Part shown: piece after piece, positions 54,315-62,555 of the stretch
Layout of the letters: each line of letters starts with the position of its first letter
Position numbering within the stretch: the first letter of the stretch is position 1
From: Nannocystis sp.
GTDB taxonomy: Bacteria > Myxococcota_A > Polyangia > Nannocystales > Nannocystaceae
Assembly (NCBI GenBank): GCA_016712315.1
Contig: JADJRG010000013.1
Span: 620,001-684,000, forward strand
Direction of reading: 5' to 3'
Length of the DNA: 64,000 nt
Notes under the pieces: model-generated
What the model was told of the DNA's origin: nothing
The model's input: the letters and a program-made list of their open reading frames with translations, nothing else
The model's database searches: none
Made by a program: the position numbers and the translations under genes

Positions 54315-55922
54315 TCACTCGCCAAAGATGCGCACGACCTCGAGCTCCGGCGCCAAGCTCGCCGCCGCCGCCGCCAGCTCGACCCGCGCGCGCCGCCAAA
54401 ATTCTGCCAGCGACCCCTCGCGATCATCGAGGCGCCGGATCGTCGCGGCGAGCGCCCGCAGCGGCGCCGCCAGGCGCGGCTGCCGGATCGGGTCGTTCCC
54501 GTAGCGCGGCGCCAGGCAATTGATCTGCCAGTGTCGCGTCCGGAACAGCGCCGGCTCGGCCGGTCGCAGCCCCTCAATTAGAAAGAAGAGCGCCGGCGCC
54601 TCCCCGTCCGCGCGGAGGTGGCGGAGCTGCACGCAGATGAACCCCAAATGATCCGGATCGTGCGTCGCCAGATCGCCCCCTTCGGGCCCCGCCTCGCCGC
54701 CTCGCCGGGCCGCCTGCGCCGCCTGAACGTCGTCCAGCGCCAAGTTCTTCACCAGCCCCGAGGTCAGCACCAAGAACGCCTTCTGCGGGCGCAGCGCCGT
54801 CTCTTCGTTCATCAAGATCCGCTTCGACTCCCAAAAGTAGTCCTCACGGGCGAGGTTCTGTTGGTAATAGAACCGCACCATCCGCAGCAAGTCGCCGAAG
54901 AGCTCGCGGTGGCGCGACTGGTACTCTGCCAGCGCCGCCGCCTCTGCCAGGGTCCCGCTGAGCACCCGGCTCAGCAGCCCGCCGGCCAGGTACGCCGCGT
55001 GCATCGCCAAGAACACCCCCGTCGACAGCACCGGATCGATGAACCCCGAGGCGTCGCCGCAGAGCAGCCAGCCGGGCCCGCACACCGCCCGCACCTCGTA
55101 GCTCCAGTCGCGTTGGCTGCGCACCGGCGTCACCCGTCGCGCGTCTTCGCCCAAGATCGCCGACAGGCGCCCGCTCTCGCGGATCGCCCGCTCGTACTCC
55201 GCCTCCCCGACCGGCGCCGAGTCCAAGCTGATCACCCCCACCGACGCCCGATCGATCGACAGCGGGAACAACCACAACCAACACCGCGCCTCCGCCACGA
55301 ACACCGCCTGGTGCTCCCGCGGCGGCGGCAGGCGCCCCGCCCCCTCCCAGTGGGCCCACGCCGCCTGGTGCTGCAGCCCTGGCAGCCGCTCGCGCAGCCC
55401 CAAGTGGCGCGCCAGGAACGACGCCTGCCCGGTCGCGTCCACCACGAAGCGGGCCCGCAGCTCGCGCGGCGCCTCCTCGCCCCGCGCCCGCCACGACACC
55501 CCCACCAAGCGCCCGTCCTCCCAGATCGGCGCCTTCGCGGCCGCCAGCTCGATCACCCGCGCCCCCGCCCGTCGCGCCGCGTCCAACAGGATCGCGTCGA
55601 AGCGCCCGCGCTCGACCAGCCACGCGTGCTCATACAAGTCTGTGTCTCTGAAGAACAGGTCCCACTCCGGCGTGGTCCCCCACTGGAAGTGCGTCGTCCC
55701 GCTCTTTCGCCCGAACCCCGCCGCCTCCACCGCCTCCAGCGCGCCGATCGCCTCGAGGATCGGGATGATCCCTGGCAGCAAGCTCTCGCCCACGTGCGCC
55801 CGCGGGTGCTGATCCGCCTCGAGCAGCGCCACCTCCAGGCCCGCCCGCGCCGCCATCGCGGCCACCGTCGACCCCGCCGGGCCGCCGCCGAGGACCAAGA
55901 GATCGCAGCGCTCTGCGGACAT
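54315..55922 (-). CDS. FAD-dependent oxidoreductase, flavin-halogenase-like
   Basis: 535 residues. Dinucleotide site CDLLVLGGGPAGSTVAAMAA, then GESLLPGIIPILEAIGAL and AGFGRKSGTTHFQWG. The K-x-G..F.WG pattern is that of variant-B flavin-dependent halogenases, including the reactive Lys. CWLWLFPLS stands where halogenases have G-W-x-W-x-I-P, so the signature is only partly kept. A second FAD motif is GWLLCGDASGFIDPVLSTG. The C-terminal ~150 residues are helical. It may be a halogenase, a monooxygenase or a geranylgeranyl-reductase-like enzyme. ATG 55922 lies 8 bases after TAGCCT. Confidence 0.8.
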   Translation of the reverse strand: MSAERCDLLVLGGGPAGSTVAAMAARAGLEVALLEADQHPRAHVGESLLPGIIPILEAIGALEAVEAAGFGRKSGTTHFQWGTTPEWDLFFRDTDLYEHAWLVERGRFDAILLDAARRAGARVIELAAAKAPIWEDGRLVGVSWRARGEEAPRELRARFVVDATGQASFLARHLGLRERLPGLQHQAAWAHWEGAGRLPPPREHQAVFVAEARCWLWLFPLSIDRASVGVISLDSAPVGEAEYERAIRESGRLSAILGEDARRVTPVRSQRDWSYEVRAVCGPGWLLCGDASGFIDPVLSTGVFLAMHAAYLAGGLLSRVLSGTLAEAAALAEYQSRHRELFGDLLRMVRFYYQQNLAREDYFWESKRILMNEETALRPQKAFLVLTSGLVKNLALDDVQAAQAARRGGEAGPEGGDLATHDPDHLGFICVQLRHLRADGEAPALFFLIEGLRPAEPALFRTRHWQINCLAPRYGNDPIRQPRLAAPLRALAATIRRLDDREGSLAEFWRRARVELAAAAASLAPELEVVRIFGE

Positions 55923-55930
55923 CGCCGCGC

Positions 55931-55936
55931 AGGCTA
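55931..55936 (-). promoter_or_regulatory. -10 element TAGCCT, leaderless start of the flavoenzyme operon
   Basis: TAGCCT on the minus strand, 8 bases, then ATG 55922. It is the same hexamer as upstream of the fibro-slime lipoprotein. Confidence 0.5.
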
Positions 55937-56024
55937 CGAGAGGCGCGCGCGCTCGGCAAGCGCGCGGAGGTTCGCCAAGCGGCGCCGCCGGGGTGTACGA
56001 TGGCGGCGCCGCCGAGGTCCCCTG

Positions 56025-57197
56025 ATGCTGCAACGAAGCCCCACGCCCCACGCCTTCGCCCTCGCTCTCGCCATCGCCGGGTGCGCGTCGGTCCCTGAAG
56101 AGAGCGGCTCGGGCCTCAGCGCCGGCAACCTCACCAACAGCGCCACCGACACCGACGATCTCACCGAGGGCGGCACCACCACCGCCGCCGGCACCAGCGG
56201 CGGCGGCACCGGCACCGGCACCAGCGCGGGCAGCACCAGCGGCGCGACCAGCACGGGCCCGACCACCGAGACCGAGGGCGGCTGCATCGACAACGACGGC
56301 GACGGCTACGGCGAGGGCTGCGCGCTCGGCCCTGACTGCAACGACAACGACTTTAACAACTACACCGAGGCCGCCTGCCAGGACTGCAAGGACGGCGACG
56401 CGGACGACGTCTGGGCCGGCTGCGACCAGTACGACGAGAACAAGCAGGGCCCCGACTGCGACGACGACAACAACGCCGTCGGCCTCGACGACTCCGTCGA
56501 GCTGTGCAACGGCCTGGCCGAGAACTGCGCCGGCGAGATCGACCCCTTGCCCGCCGACCAGATGTGCCCCACCTCAGGCGACCCGCCCAACGTCGGCGGC
56601 TGGTCCTGCGAGCCGCCGATGGCCGGCGTCGACGGCTGCAAGATCGCGAGCTGCGCCGCCCAATTTTATGACATCAACGGCGAGCTCGGCGACGGCTGCG
56701 AGTGCGCCGGCACCCTCCGCAGCAAGAGCCTCGACGAGTGCGGCGACGGCGCCGCCGGCCTGATCGCCACCCTCGCTGAAGGCGCGACCGCCATGGACGT
56801 CGCGGTCGGCGTGATCCCCTTGATCGACAACGGCGTCGGCGCCGGCGCCGAGGACTGGTACACGATCGAGTTCCCCGAGCAGATGGCCGTCGGCAAGCGC
56901 CCCTTCGCCGGGATCATCCAGGTCACGTTCGCCAAGAACGACGGCGACGACTACCGCTTCGAGGTCTACCGCGCCTGCGGGACCCAAGCCTTCAGCCAGG
57001 GGATCGCGACCGCCTTCGGCGCGGGCGCCCCGCCGGCCAAGGAGTGGTGGTTCATCGACACCCCGCAGGACCCCAATTCGGCCAAGTACAGCAACACCGT
57101 CGCCTGGCCCAACAAGGTCTACGTGCGGGTCTTCCGGACCAAGAGCGACAAGACCTGCAACTCGTACCAGCTCAGCGTCAAGCGCGTCGCAAATTGA
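56025..57197 (+). CDS. MopE-like calcium-binding-repeat lipoprotein
   Basis: 390 residues. The signal peptide HAFALALAIAGC-A has lipobox IAGC, followed by a Thr/Gly/Ser linker of about 60 residues. Acidic Cys repeats come next: CIDNDGDGYGEGCALGPDCN, DGDADDVWAGCDQY and GPDCDDDNNAVG, the DxDxDG-type motif of MopE/thrombospondin-3-like calcium-binding proteins. The C-terminal part (GDGCECAGTLRSKS ... WYTIEFPEQMAVGKRPFAGI ... YRFEVYRACG) looks like a beta-sandwich. It is probably anchored outside the cell. TACGAT at 55996-56001 is a possible -10 box. Confidence 0.78.
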   Translation: MLQRSPTPHAFALALAIAGCASVPEESGSGLSAGNLTNSATDTDDLTEGGTTTAAGTSGGGTGTGTSAGSTSGATSTGPTTETEGGCIDNDGDGYGEGCALGPDCNDNDFNNYTEAACQDCKDGDADDVWAGCDQYDENKQGPDCDDDNNAVGLDDSVELCNGLAENCAGEIDPLPADQMCPTSGDPPNVGGWSCEPPMAGVDGCKIASCAAQFYDINGELGDGCECAGTLRSKSLDECGDGAAGLIATLAEGATAMDVAVGVIPLIDNGVGAGAEDWYTIEFPEQMAVGKRPFAGIIQVTFAKNDGDDYRFEVYRACGTQAFSQGIATAFGAGAPPAKEWWFIDTPQDPNSAKYSNTVAWPNKVYVRVFRTKSDKTCNSYQLSVKRVAN

Positions 57198-57311
57198 CGG
57201 GCGCGTCGGACCTGGCTGCTCGGCCAGCCCGCGGAGCGAGCGCGTAACCGCGCGCGCTGACCTCTGCCTCGCCGCGGCGATTTCTCGTGAAGACCGCGCC
57301 GCCAAAGCAGC

Positions 57312-57317
57312 TATCCT
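57312..57317 (+). promoter_or_regulatory. -10 element TATCCT for the SBF-family transporter
   Basis: TATCCT lies 26 bases before ATG 57344, with GGAG in between at a normal Shine-Dalgarno distance. This gene therefore has an ordinary short leader. Confidence 0.4.
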
Positions 57318-57343
57318 GAGCGCCCGCTGGAGCGGTTATTGCG

Positions 57344-58234
57344 ATGGAAGCCACATTTCTGAGCAAGGTCATCCTCCCTGTCTCTCTCTTCATCATCATG
57401 TGGGGGATGGGGCTCTCGCTCCAGCTGGAGGACTTCCGGCGGGTGGTCAAGCTCCCCAAGGCCGTCGCGATCGGCATCGCCCTGCAGATGCTCGCCCTGC
57501 CGCTGCTCGGCCTCGCCGTCGTCACGCTCTTCGGCATGACCGGCGCGCTCGGCGTCGGCCTCTTGGTGCTCGCGCTCTCGCCCGGCGGCGTCACCTCCAA
57601 CATGATCGCCTTCCTCGCCCGCGGCGACGTCGCCCTCTCCGTCACCTTGACCGCGATCGTCTCCCTGCTCAGCCCCTTCACCTTGCCGCTGCTGCTCGCG
57701 CCGATCATGCGCGTCATGATCGGCAGCGACAAGGCGGTCGCCTTACCGGTCGGCGAGACGATCCTTCAGCTCCTCGCGATCACGGTCGTGCCGATCGCCC
57801 TCGGCATGCTCATCCGGGCCAAGGCGCCGCGCTTCGCCGCCCGCAGCGAGCAGCCCGTCAAGGTCCTCTCGATCCTCTTCCTCGGGCTGATCATCGCCGG
57901 GATCATGCGGCAGAACTGGGAGAAGCTCCCGGACTTCTTCGCCCAGGTCGGCCTCGCCGCCCTCACCCTCAACGTGCTCGCCCTCGCCGTCGGCTACTTC
58001 GGCGCCAAGGTCTTCGCGCTCAGCCGCCGCCAGTCGGTCACCATCGGCATCGAGGTCGGGATCCAAAACGGCACCACCGCCCTCTTGATCACCAGCACCA
58101 TCCTCGGCGACGCCGTCATGAGCGTCGCCCCTGCGATCTACAGCCTCATCATGTTCGGCACCGGCGCCGTCTTCGCGGTGCTCGTCAACCGGCGCGGCGA
58201 GGTCGAGCCCGCAGCGCCGCACCCCGCCGCCTGA
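57344..58234 (+). CDS. Bile-acid:sodium symporter (SBF) family transporter
   Basis: 296 residues with about nine to ten transmembrane helices (KVILPVSLFIIMWGMGLSLQ, IGIALQMLALPLLGLAVVTL, LTAIVSLLSPFTLPLLLAPI and more). Family motifs ALSPGGVTSNMIAFLARGD and EVGIQNGTTALLITSTIL (the E-x-G-x-Q-N crossing region that binds sodium) are both present. Bacterial members import bile acids, pantoate, pyruvate or other organic anions with sodium; the substrate here cannot be read. GGAG precedes the ATG. It is convergent with the VWA gene, 7 bp apart. Confidence 0.9.
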   Translation: MEATFLSKVILPVSLFIIMWGMGLSLQLEDFRRVVKLPKAVAIGIALQMLALPLLGLAVVTLFGMTGALGVGLLVLALSPGGVTSNMIAFLARGDVALSVTLTAIVSLLSPFTLPLLLAPIMRVMIGSDKAVALPVGETILQLLAITVVPIALGMLIRAKAPRFAARSEQPVKVLSILFLGLIIAGIMRQNWEKLPDFFAQVGLAALTLNVLALAVGYFGAKVFALSRRQSVTIGIEVGIQNGTTALLITSTILGDAVMSVAPAIYSLIMFGTGAVFAVLVNRRGEVEPAAPHPAA

Positions 58235-58241
58235 TCGCCGC

Positions 58242-59816
58242 TCAGGCGCGGCGCCGACGCAGCAGCGTGTCCGCGCCGATCCCCGCGAGGAAGAGCAGCC
58301 CCGCCGCGCCCGCGAAGACCAGGTGCGCCATGAGGCGCAGCCGCAGCTCCTCCCACAGGCTGCGCTCCACCGGCGCCGGCTCCAGCGCCTCACAGCACGC
58401 CTCGTCCTCGAGCGCCAGCGCTGGCGCCACCACGTCGACCGGCGCGAGAGCTGGCTCCTCGACCAGCTCCGGCTCAGACCTCACCTCGACGAGCGGCGCG
58501 CCCTTCTTCCGCGCGAAGCCGCCGCCCAGCTCCCCGCGGATCATCCGCGTCATCGCCTCATGCAGGCTCTCGACCGAGTACTGCGCGACCTTCGGCGCCT
58601 CGTGGTGGCCGCCCACCCCTGAGTGATCGGTGAGGAAGATGTACTGCCCGCCCGTCACCTTCGCCGCGACCCGCAGCTGCGCCTCCGCCTCGCCGCCGAC
58701 CCCGCTGCCGGCCACCGAGTAGATCGCGGTGCGGTCGCGCCGATGCTCGCGCACCGCCGCGCCGAAGCCCGCGCGCGACTCCGCGTGCGCTGGCGCGTCC
58801 GCCACCAAGAACACCACCCTCGCCGTCTCCTGTCCCTTACGCCAGGAGAGCTCTGCGCTCGCCTCCAGCGCCTTGTCCAGCGCCTCCGGGTAGTCCCCGC
58901 CGCCGCCCGCGCTCTGCGCCCCGAGCGCCTTGGAGAAGCGCCGGATCCCCGGAGAGAAGTCGAAGGTGCGGGTGACATAGTCATCGCCCTCATCGCGGTA
59001 CGCGATCAACGCCCAGCGCTGGTCCACCCCCGGGAACTCCGCCTCCACCTCGCGGGCGATCTCGCGCAGCTCTACTTTTAAGTACTCCAGCTCATCGCCC
59101 ATGCTGCCGGTCGTATCGATCACCAGCGCGATGTCGAGGGCGCGCGGCGCATCGACGTGGCGAGGCGCCAGCGGGCTCATCTCCTGCAGCCCCGACGGCA
59201 GGCCGAAGCGGCCGCGGAGCGCCTCCTGAAAGCCCGCCAGATCCGCGTTGTCATCCACCGTACCCACCGTCAGCGTCATCGGCTGCAAGCCCGCGTCGTA
59301 CGAGCCCGCGCGCTCGCCCCCGCGGCGGCCACCTATACCCACGCCGCCGCCGCGCCCCGTGCCGACCAGCCCGAGCCCGCCGACGCCATACGACTCGCCC
59401 ACCTCCGTACCGACCAGCCCGCCCCACACGTCGGCGTCATCGGTGCCGACCGCGAACGCTCCGCCGTACGGGCTCGCCAAGAAGTGCCCCGAGTCCGCGC
59501 GCATCACCTCCAGGATCGCCGCCTCCCTCGGCCCCTTCAGCGCGTACAAGCCGCTCTTCGAGCTTGGCGCGCCCATCTTGCCCTCTTCACCGCGGTGCCG
59601 CGTGCCACCGCCGCCCGCCTCATCATCGGCCAGCGCCGCGACGAGCGCCTCCTCTTCTACTTCTACCTCAGCGTCCTCCTCTGGCGCGGAGATCGCCGGC
59701 GGCGGCGCGTCCGCGAAGAGCATCACCAGCGAGAGCGCCGCCAGGCCACCGAGGCCACAGGCGGTAGAGATCGGCCACTTTGAGCGAGCACGGGGGATCG
59801 ACGTTGCACGGGTCAT
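58242..59816 (-). CDS. VWA-domain membrane protein with GLYALKGP motif
   Basis: 524 residues. An N-terminal helix (LGGLAALSLVMLFADA) precedes an acidic segment, then GEEGKMGAPSSKSGLYALKGP (residues about 77-97) and a Gly-rich stretch (GVGGLGLVGTGRGGGVGIGG) typical of myxobacterial proteins near TonB/AgmX-type sequences. The VWA domain begins DIALVIDTTGSMGDELEYLK with an intact-looking metal site (DTTGS) and includes GGGGDYPEALDKAL and RVVFLVADAPAH. A C-terminal helix (MAHLVFAGAAGLLFLAGIG) ends in RRRR. It is probably a periplasmic-facing scaffold held at both ends. ATG 59816 was chosen; ATG 59867 is an in-frame alternative. Confidence 0.82.
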   Translation of the reverse strand: MTRATSIPRARSKWPISTACGLGGLAALSLVMLFADAPPPAISAPEEDAEVEVEEEALVAALADDEAGGGGTRHRGEEGKMGAPSSKSGLYALKGPREAAILEVMRADSGHFLASPYGGAFAVGTDDADVWGGLVGTEVGESYGVGGLGLVGTGRGGGVGIGGRRGGERAGSYDAGLQPMTLTVGTVDDNADLAGFQEALRGRFGLPSGLQEMSPLAPRHVDAPRALDIALVIDTTGSMGDELEYLKVELREIAREVEAEFPGVDQRWALIAYRDEGDDYVTRTFDFSPGIRRFSKALGAQSAGGGGDYPEALDKALEASAELSWRKGQETARVVFLVADAPAHAESRAGFGAAVREHRRDRTAIYSVAGSGVGGEAEAQLRVAAKVTGGQYIFLTDHSGVGGHHEAPKVAQYSVESLHEAMTRMIRGELGGGFARKKGAPLVEVRSEPELVEEPALAPVDVVAPALALEDEACCEALEPAPVERSLWEELRLRLMAHLVFAGAAGLLFLAGIGADTLLRRRRA

Positions 59817-60172
59817 GCTGCCCAGGACGCCGCGCCCCCGCGAGAGTTCCCGCACCGCCTCGCCCATGTCGCAGCGCGATCTTCCGCCCGCGTCAACGCG
59901 CGATTTCAAGCAGCATCATTCAAGTAATACAGTTCACATATTAATCACACCAATCACAGCGACGTCTCCGCGCAGAACGCTTCAAAGCCAACAGCCGCGC
60001 CATTTCAGGATCGTCACAGCACGAAACTTATCGCCTCGTCGCGCTCGATTTCGCTTGCGACCTGCGGACCCATTCCATAGCATGCGCGAAGATGGTCGAG
60101 GCCGCTGCCCCCGCGCAGGCCCCGCCCGACTCACTGCGAATGCCCGATCCGCGGATCGAGGAGTTTGTGACG
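59817..60172. promoter_or_regulatory. Divergent intergenic region with an AT-rich island
   Basis: 356 bp separate the VWA gene (minus) from the cytochrome-like lipoprotein gene (plus). Bases about 59900-59960 are unusually A+T-rich for this window (for example TATTAATCACACCAATCAC) and probably hold the VWA promoter. Nearer the plus-strand gene lies TAGCAT (60078-60083), 8 bases before an in-frame ATG at 60092. No conserved RNA or other gene is seen. Confidence 0.5.
60078..60083 (+). promoter_or_regulatory. -10 element TAGCAT upstream of the DUF1592-type gene
   Basis: TAGCAT, 8 bases, then ATG 60092, in frame with the lipoprotein. If this ATG is used the protein gains 27 residues before the signal peptide. 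The ATG at 60173 with GAGGAG upstream is the better start for export, so the transcript may have an 80-base leader. Confidence 0.45.
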
Positions 60173-62515
60173 ATGCAGATCACGCAGCACCCAGACCGAC
60201 GAACCCCGCCGTGGACCCCCGCAGCGGCCCTCTTGGTGGCTATCACGCTCAGCGGCTGCTACTCCGGCTATATCCAGGCGGACGGCGACAGCGAGGGCAG
60301 CGAGGGCAGCGAGGGCAGCGGCGGCGACGACAGCGGCCCAGGCCCCGACCAGCCCGCCCCGCTCGACGGCCCCGGAGAGTGCGTCGACACCCGCACCTTC
60401 TTCCGCGACGAGGTCTTCCGCCCGGTGCTCCAGGCCAAGTGTTACGCCTGTCATAACGACAAGGGCGCGGCCAAGGACACGGACTTCATCCTCCGCGGCG
60501 ACGACTACCCCGGCTACCTCGAGGCCAACTACAACACCCTGGCCAACATCGCCCGCCTCGAGATCGACGGCAAGCCGTTGGTCCTGCGCAAGCCCACCCT
60601 CGACGGCGTCGAGCACGGCGGCGGCGTGCGCTTCGAGATCGACAGCCCCGACTACAAGGCCATCCAGCGGATGATCGAGCTCTTCGGCGAGCCGATCCAC
60701 TGCGCGGTCAACAAGGAGGTCGAGGCCTACTTCCAAGGCATCGTCCAGCTCGATGACGCCCAGACCTTGCGCAAGGCCGCCTTGCTGCTCGCCGACCGCC
60801 TGCCCACCCCCGAGGAGCTCGCCTTGGTCGCGCAAGAGGGCGAGCTCGGCCTCGATCTCGCCCTCAACATCCTCCTCTACGAGGACGCCTTCTATGAGCG
60901 GATCAAGTCGATCTACAACGATCGCCTGCTCACCGACGCCTACCTCCCTGGTCGGCGCGCGCTCGACCTCCTCGATCCCAAGCTCGCCCCCGCCAAGGCG
61001 ACGATCTTCGCCAACGACGCGCAGCGGCGCCGCTGGGCCAACGAGGCGGTCGCGCGCGAGCCCCTCAACCTGATCGAGCACGTGCTGCGCGAGCCCGGCG
61101 CCCCCTTCTCGGAGATCCTCAGCGCCGACTACACCATGATCAACCCCTTCTCCGCGCAGGTGTACGGCCTCGACCCCGCCGAGCTCGGCTTCGAGGACCC
61201 CGCGGACCCGAACGAGTTCATCCCCTACGACTTTGAGGAGATCCCCGAGGCCGGCATCCTCACCAGCAACGCCTTCCTCGCGCGCTACCCCGACACCCCC
61301 ACCAACCGCGCCCGCGCCCGCGCCCGCTTCGCCTTCGACTTCTTCCTCGGGGTCGACGTGCAGCAGCTCGCCGCCCGCGCGATCGACATCGACGACGTAC
61401 AGGGCACCAACCCCACCCTCTTCGACGCCAACTGCAACGTCTGCCACCACTACATCGACCCCGTCGCGGGCGCCTTCCGCAACTACAGCTACGAGGGCTG
61501 GTACCGCCCCGACTCGCAGTGGTTCGGCGACATGGTCCCGCCCGGCTACGCCGACGAGGTCATCGACAGCGAGGCCCAGAGCCGCGCGCTCCCTTGGCTC
61601 GCCGAGCGCCTGGTCGCGGACGAGGGCTTCGCGATGTCGGTCGTCTACACCCTCTATCAAGGCCTCACCGGCGAGGCCCCGCTGCGTCAGCCCCTCGACG
61701 CCAGCGACCACAACTACCTCGCCAAGGTCCGCGCCTTCGACGCCCAGGACTACTCCTTCAAGAAGATCGCCACCGCCTTCAACGAGTCGAACCACGACCT
61801 CCGCGTCTTGATCAAGGAGCTGGTCAAGACCCCGTGGTTCCGCGCGGTCGACTACAACGGCGAGCTCAGCGAGGAGCGCCGGGTCTCCCTCGCCCCGATG
61901 GGCTCTTCGCGCTCGCTCAGCCCTGAGCTGCTCGATCGCAAGATCGTCGCCGCCGTCGGCTTCCCCTGGCTGCGCGGCGACACCTCCGCGCTCGCGGCGG
62001 ACGCCAACTACAAGTTCTTCTACGGCGGCATCGACTCCCTCAACACGACCACCCGCCTCAAGGAGCTCAACGGCGTGATGAACAACATCGCCGAGCGTAT
62101 GGCCAACGAGGTCGCTTGTCGCGCCACCGCGCCCGAGTTCAGCCGCCCCGCCGCCGAGCGCCTGCTCTTCCCCTTCGTCGAGCTCGACGATGACACCAGC
62201 GGCGTCGGCAAGACCCGCGTCCGGCAGAACATCCAACACCTGCACGCGCGCCTCTTGGGCGAGCGCCTCGAGGCCGGCGATCCCGAGCTCGAGCGCACCC
62301 TTCAGCTCTTCACCGTCGTGCTCGAGGACGGCCGCAGCGGCCTGGAGAGCGGCGACTACCCGCCCGAGCTGCCGGTCGCCTGCCAAGGCACCGTCAACCC
62401 GATCAACGGCGAGGCCATTGAAGGCGGCGTCATCGACGACCCCGACTACAAGGTCCGCGCGTGGATGGCCGTGCTCACCTATCTCCTGGGCGACTACCAA
62501 TTCCTCTACGAGTAG
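60173..62515 (+). CDS. DUF1592/DUF1588-type cytochrome-c-like lipoprotein
   Basis: 780 residues. The signal peptide (TPAAALLVAITLSGC-Y, lipobox LSGC) precedes a Glu/Gly/Ser linker. A first haem motif CYACH lies in the N-terminal cytochrome-like domain (VFRPVLQAKCYACHNDKGAA). The DUF1592-type core follows (QVYGLDPAELGFEDP, PNEFIPYDFEE), then a second haem motif CNVCH in NCNVCHHYIDPVAGAF (DUF1588), and a DUF1585-like end. Such proteins occur with DUF1501 proteins in Planctomycetes and Myxococcota; redox or catabolic roles are proposed, not proven. GAGGAG lies about 9 bases before ATG 60173. Confidence 0.85.
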   Translation: MQITQHPDRRTPPWTPAAALLVAITLSGCYSGYIQADGDSEGSEGSEGSGGDDSGPGPDQPAPLDGPGECVDTRTFFRDEVFRPVLQAKCYACHNDKGAAKDTDFILRGDDYPGYLEANYNTLANIARLEIDGKPLVLRKPTLDGVEHGGGVRFEIDSPDYKAIQRMIELFGEPIHCAVNKEVEAYFQGIVQLDDAQTLRKAALLLADRLPTPEELALVAQEGELGLDLALNILLYEDAFYERIKSIYNDRLLTDAYLPGRRALDLLDPKLAPAKATIFANDAQRRRWANEAVAREPLNLIEHVLREPGAPFSEILSADYTMINPFSAQVYGLDPAELGFEDPADPNEFIPYDFEEIPEAGILTSNAFLARYPDTPTNRARARARFAFDFFLGVDVQQLAARAIDIDDVQGTNPTLFDANCNVCHHYIDPVAGAFRNYSYEGWYRPDSQWFGDMVPPGYADEVIDSEAQSRALPWLAERLVADEGFAMSVVYTLYQGLTGEAPLRQPLDASDHNYLAKVRAFDAQDYSFKKIATAFNESNHDLRVLIKELVKTPWFRAVDYNGELSEERRVSLAPMGSSRSLSPELLDRKIVAAVGFPWLRGDTSALAADANYKFFYGGIDSLNTTTRLKELNGVMNNIAERMANEVACRATAPEFSRPAAERLLFPFVELDDDTSGVGKTRVRQNIQHLHARLLGERLEAGDPELERTLQLFTVVLEDGRSGLESGDYPPELPVACQGTVNPINGEAIEGGVIDDPDYKVRAWMAVLTYLLGDYQFLYE

Positions 62516-62555
62516 ACCCAGACCCTCTACGAGCAAGAATAGAGAGGTACATGCG

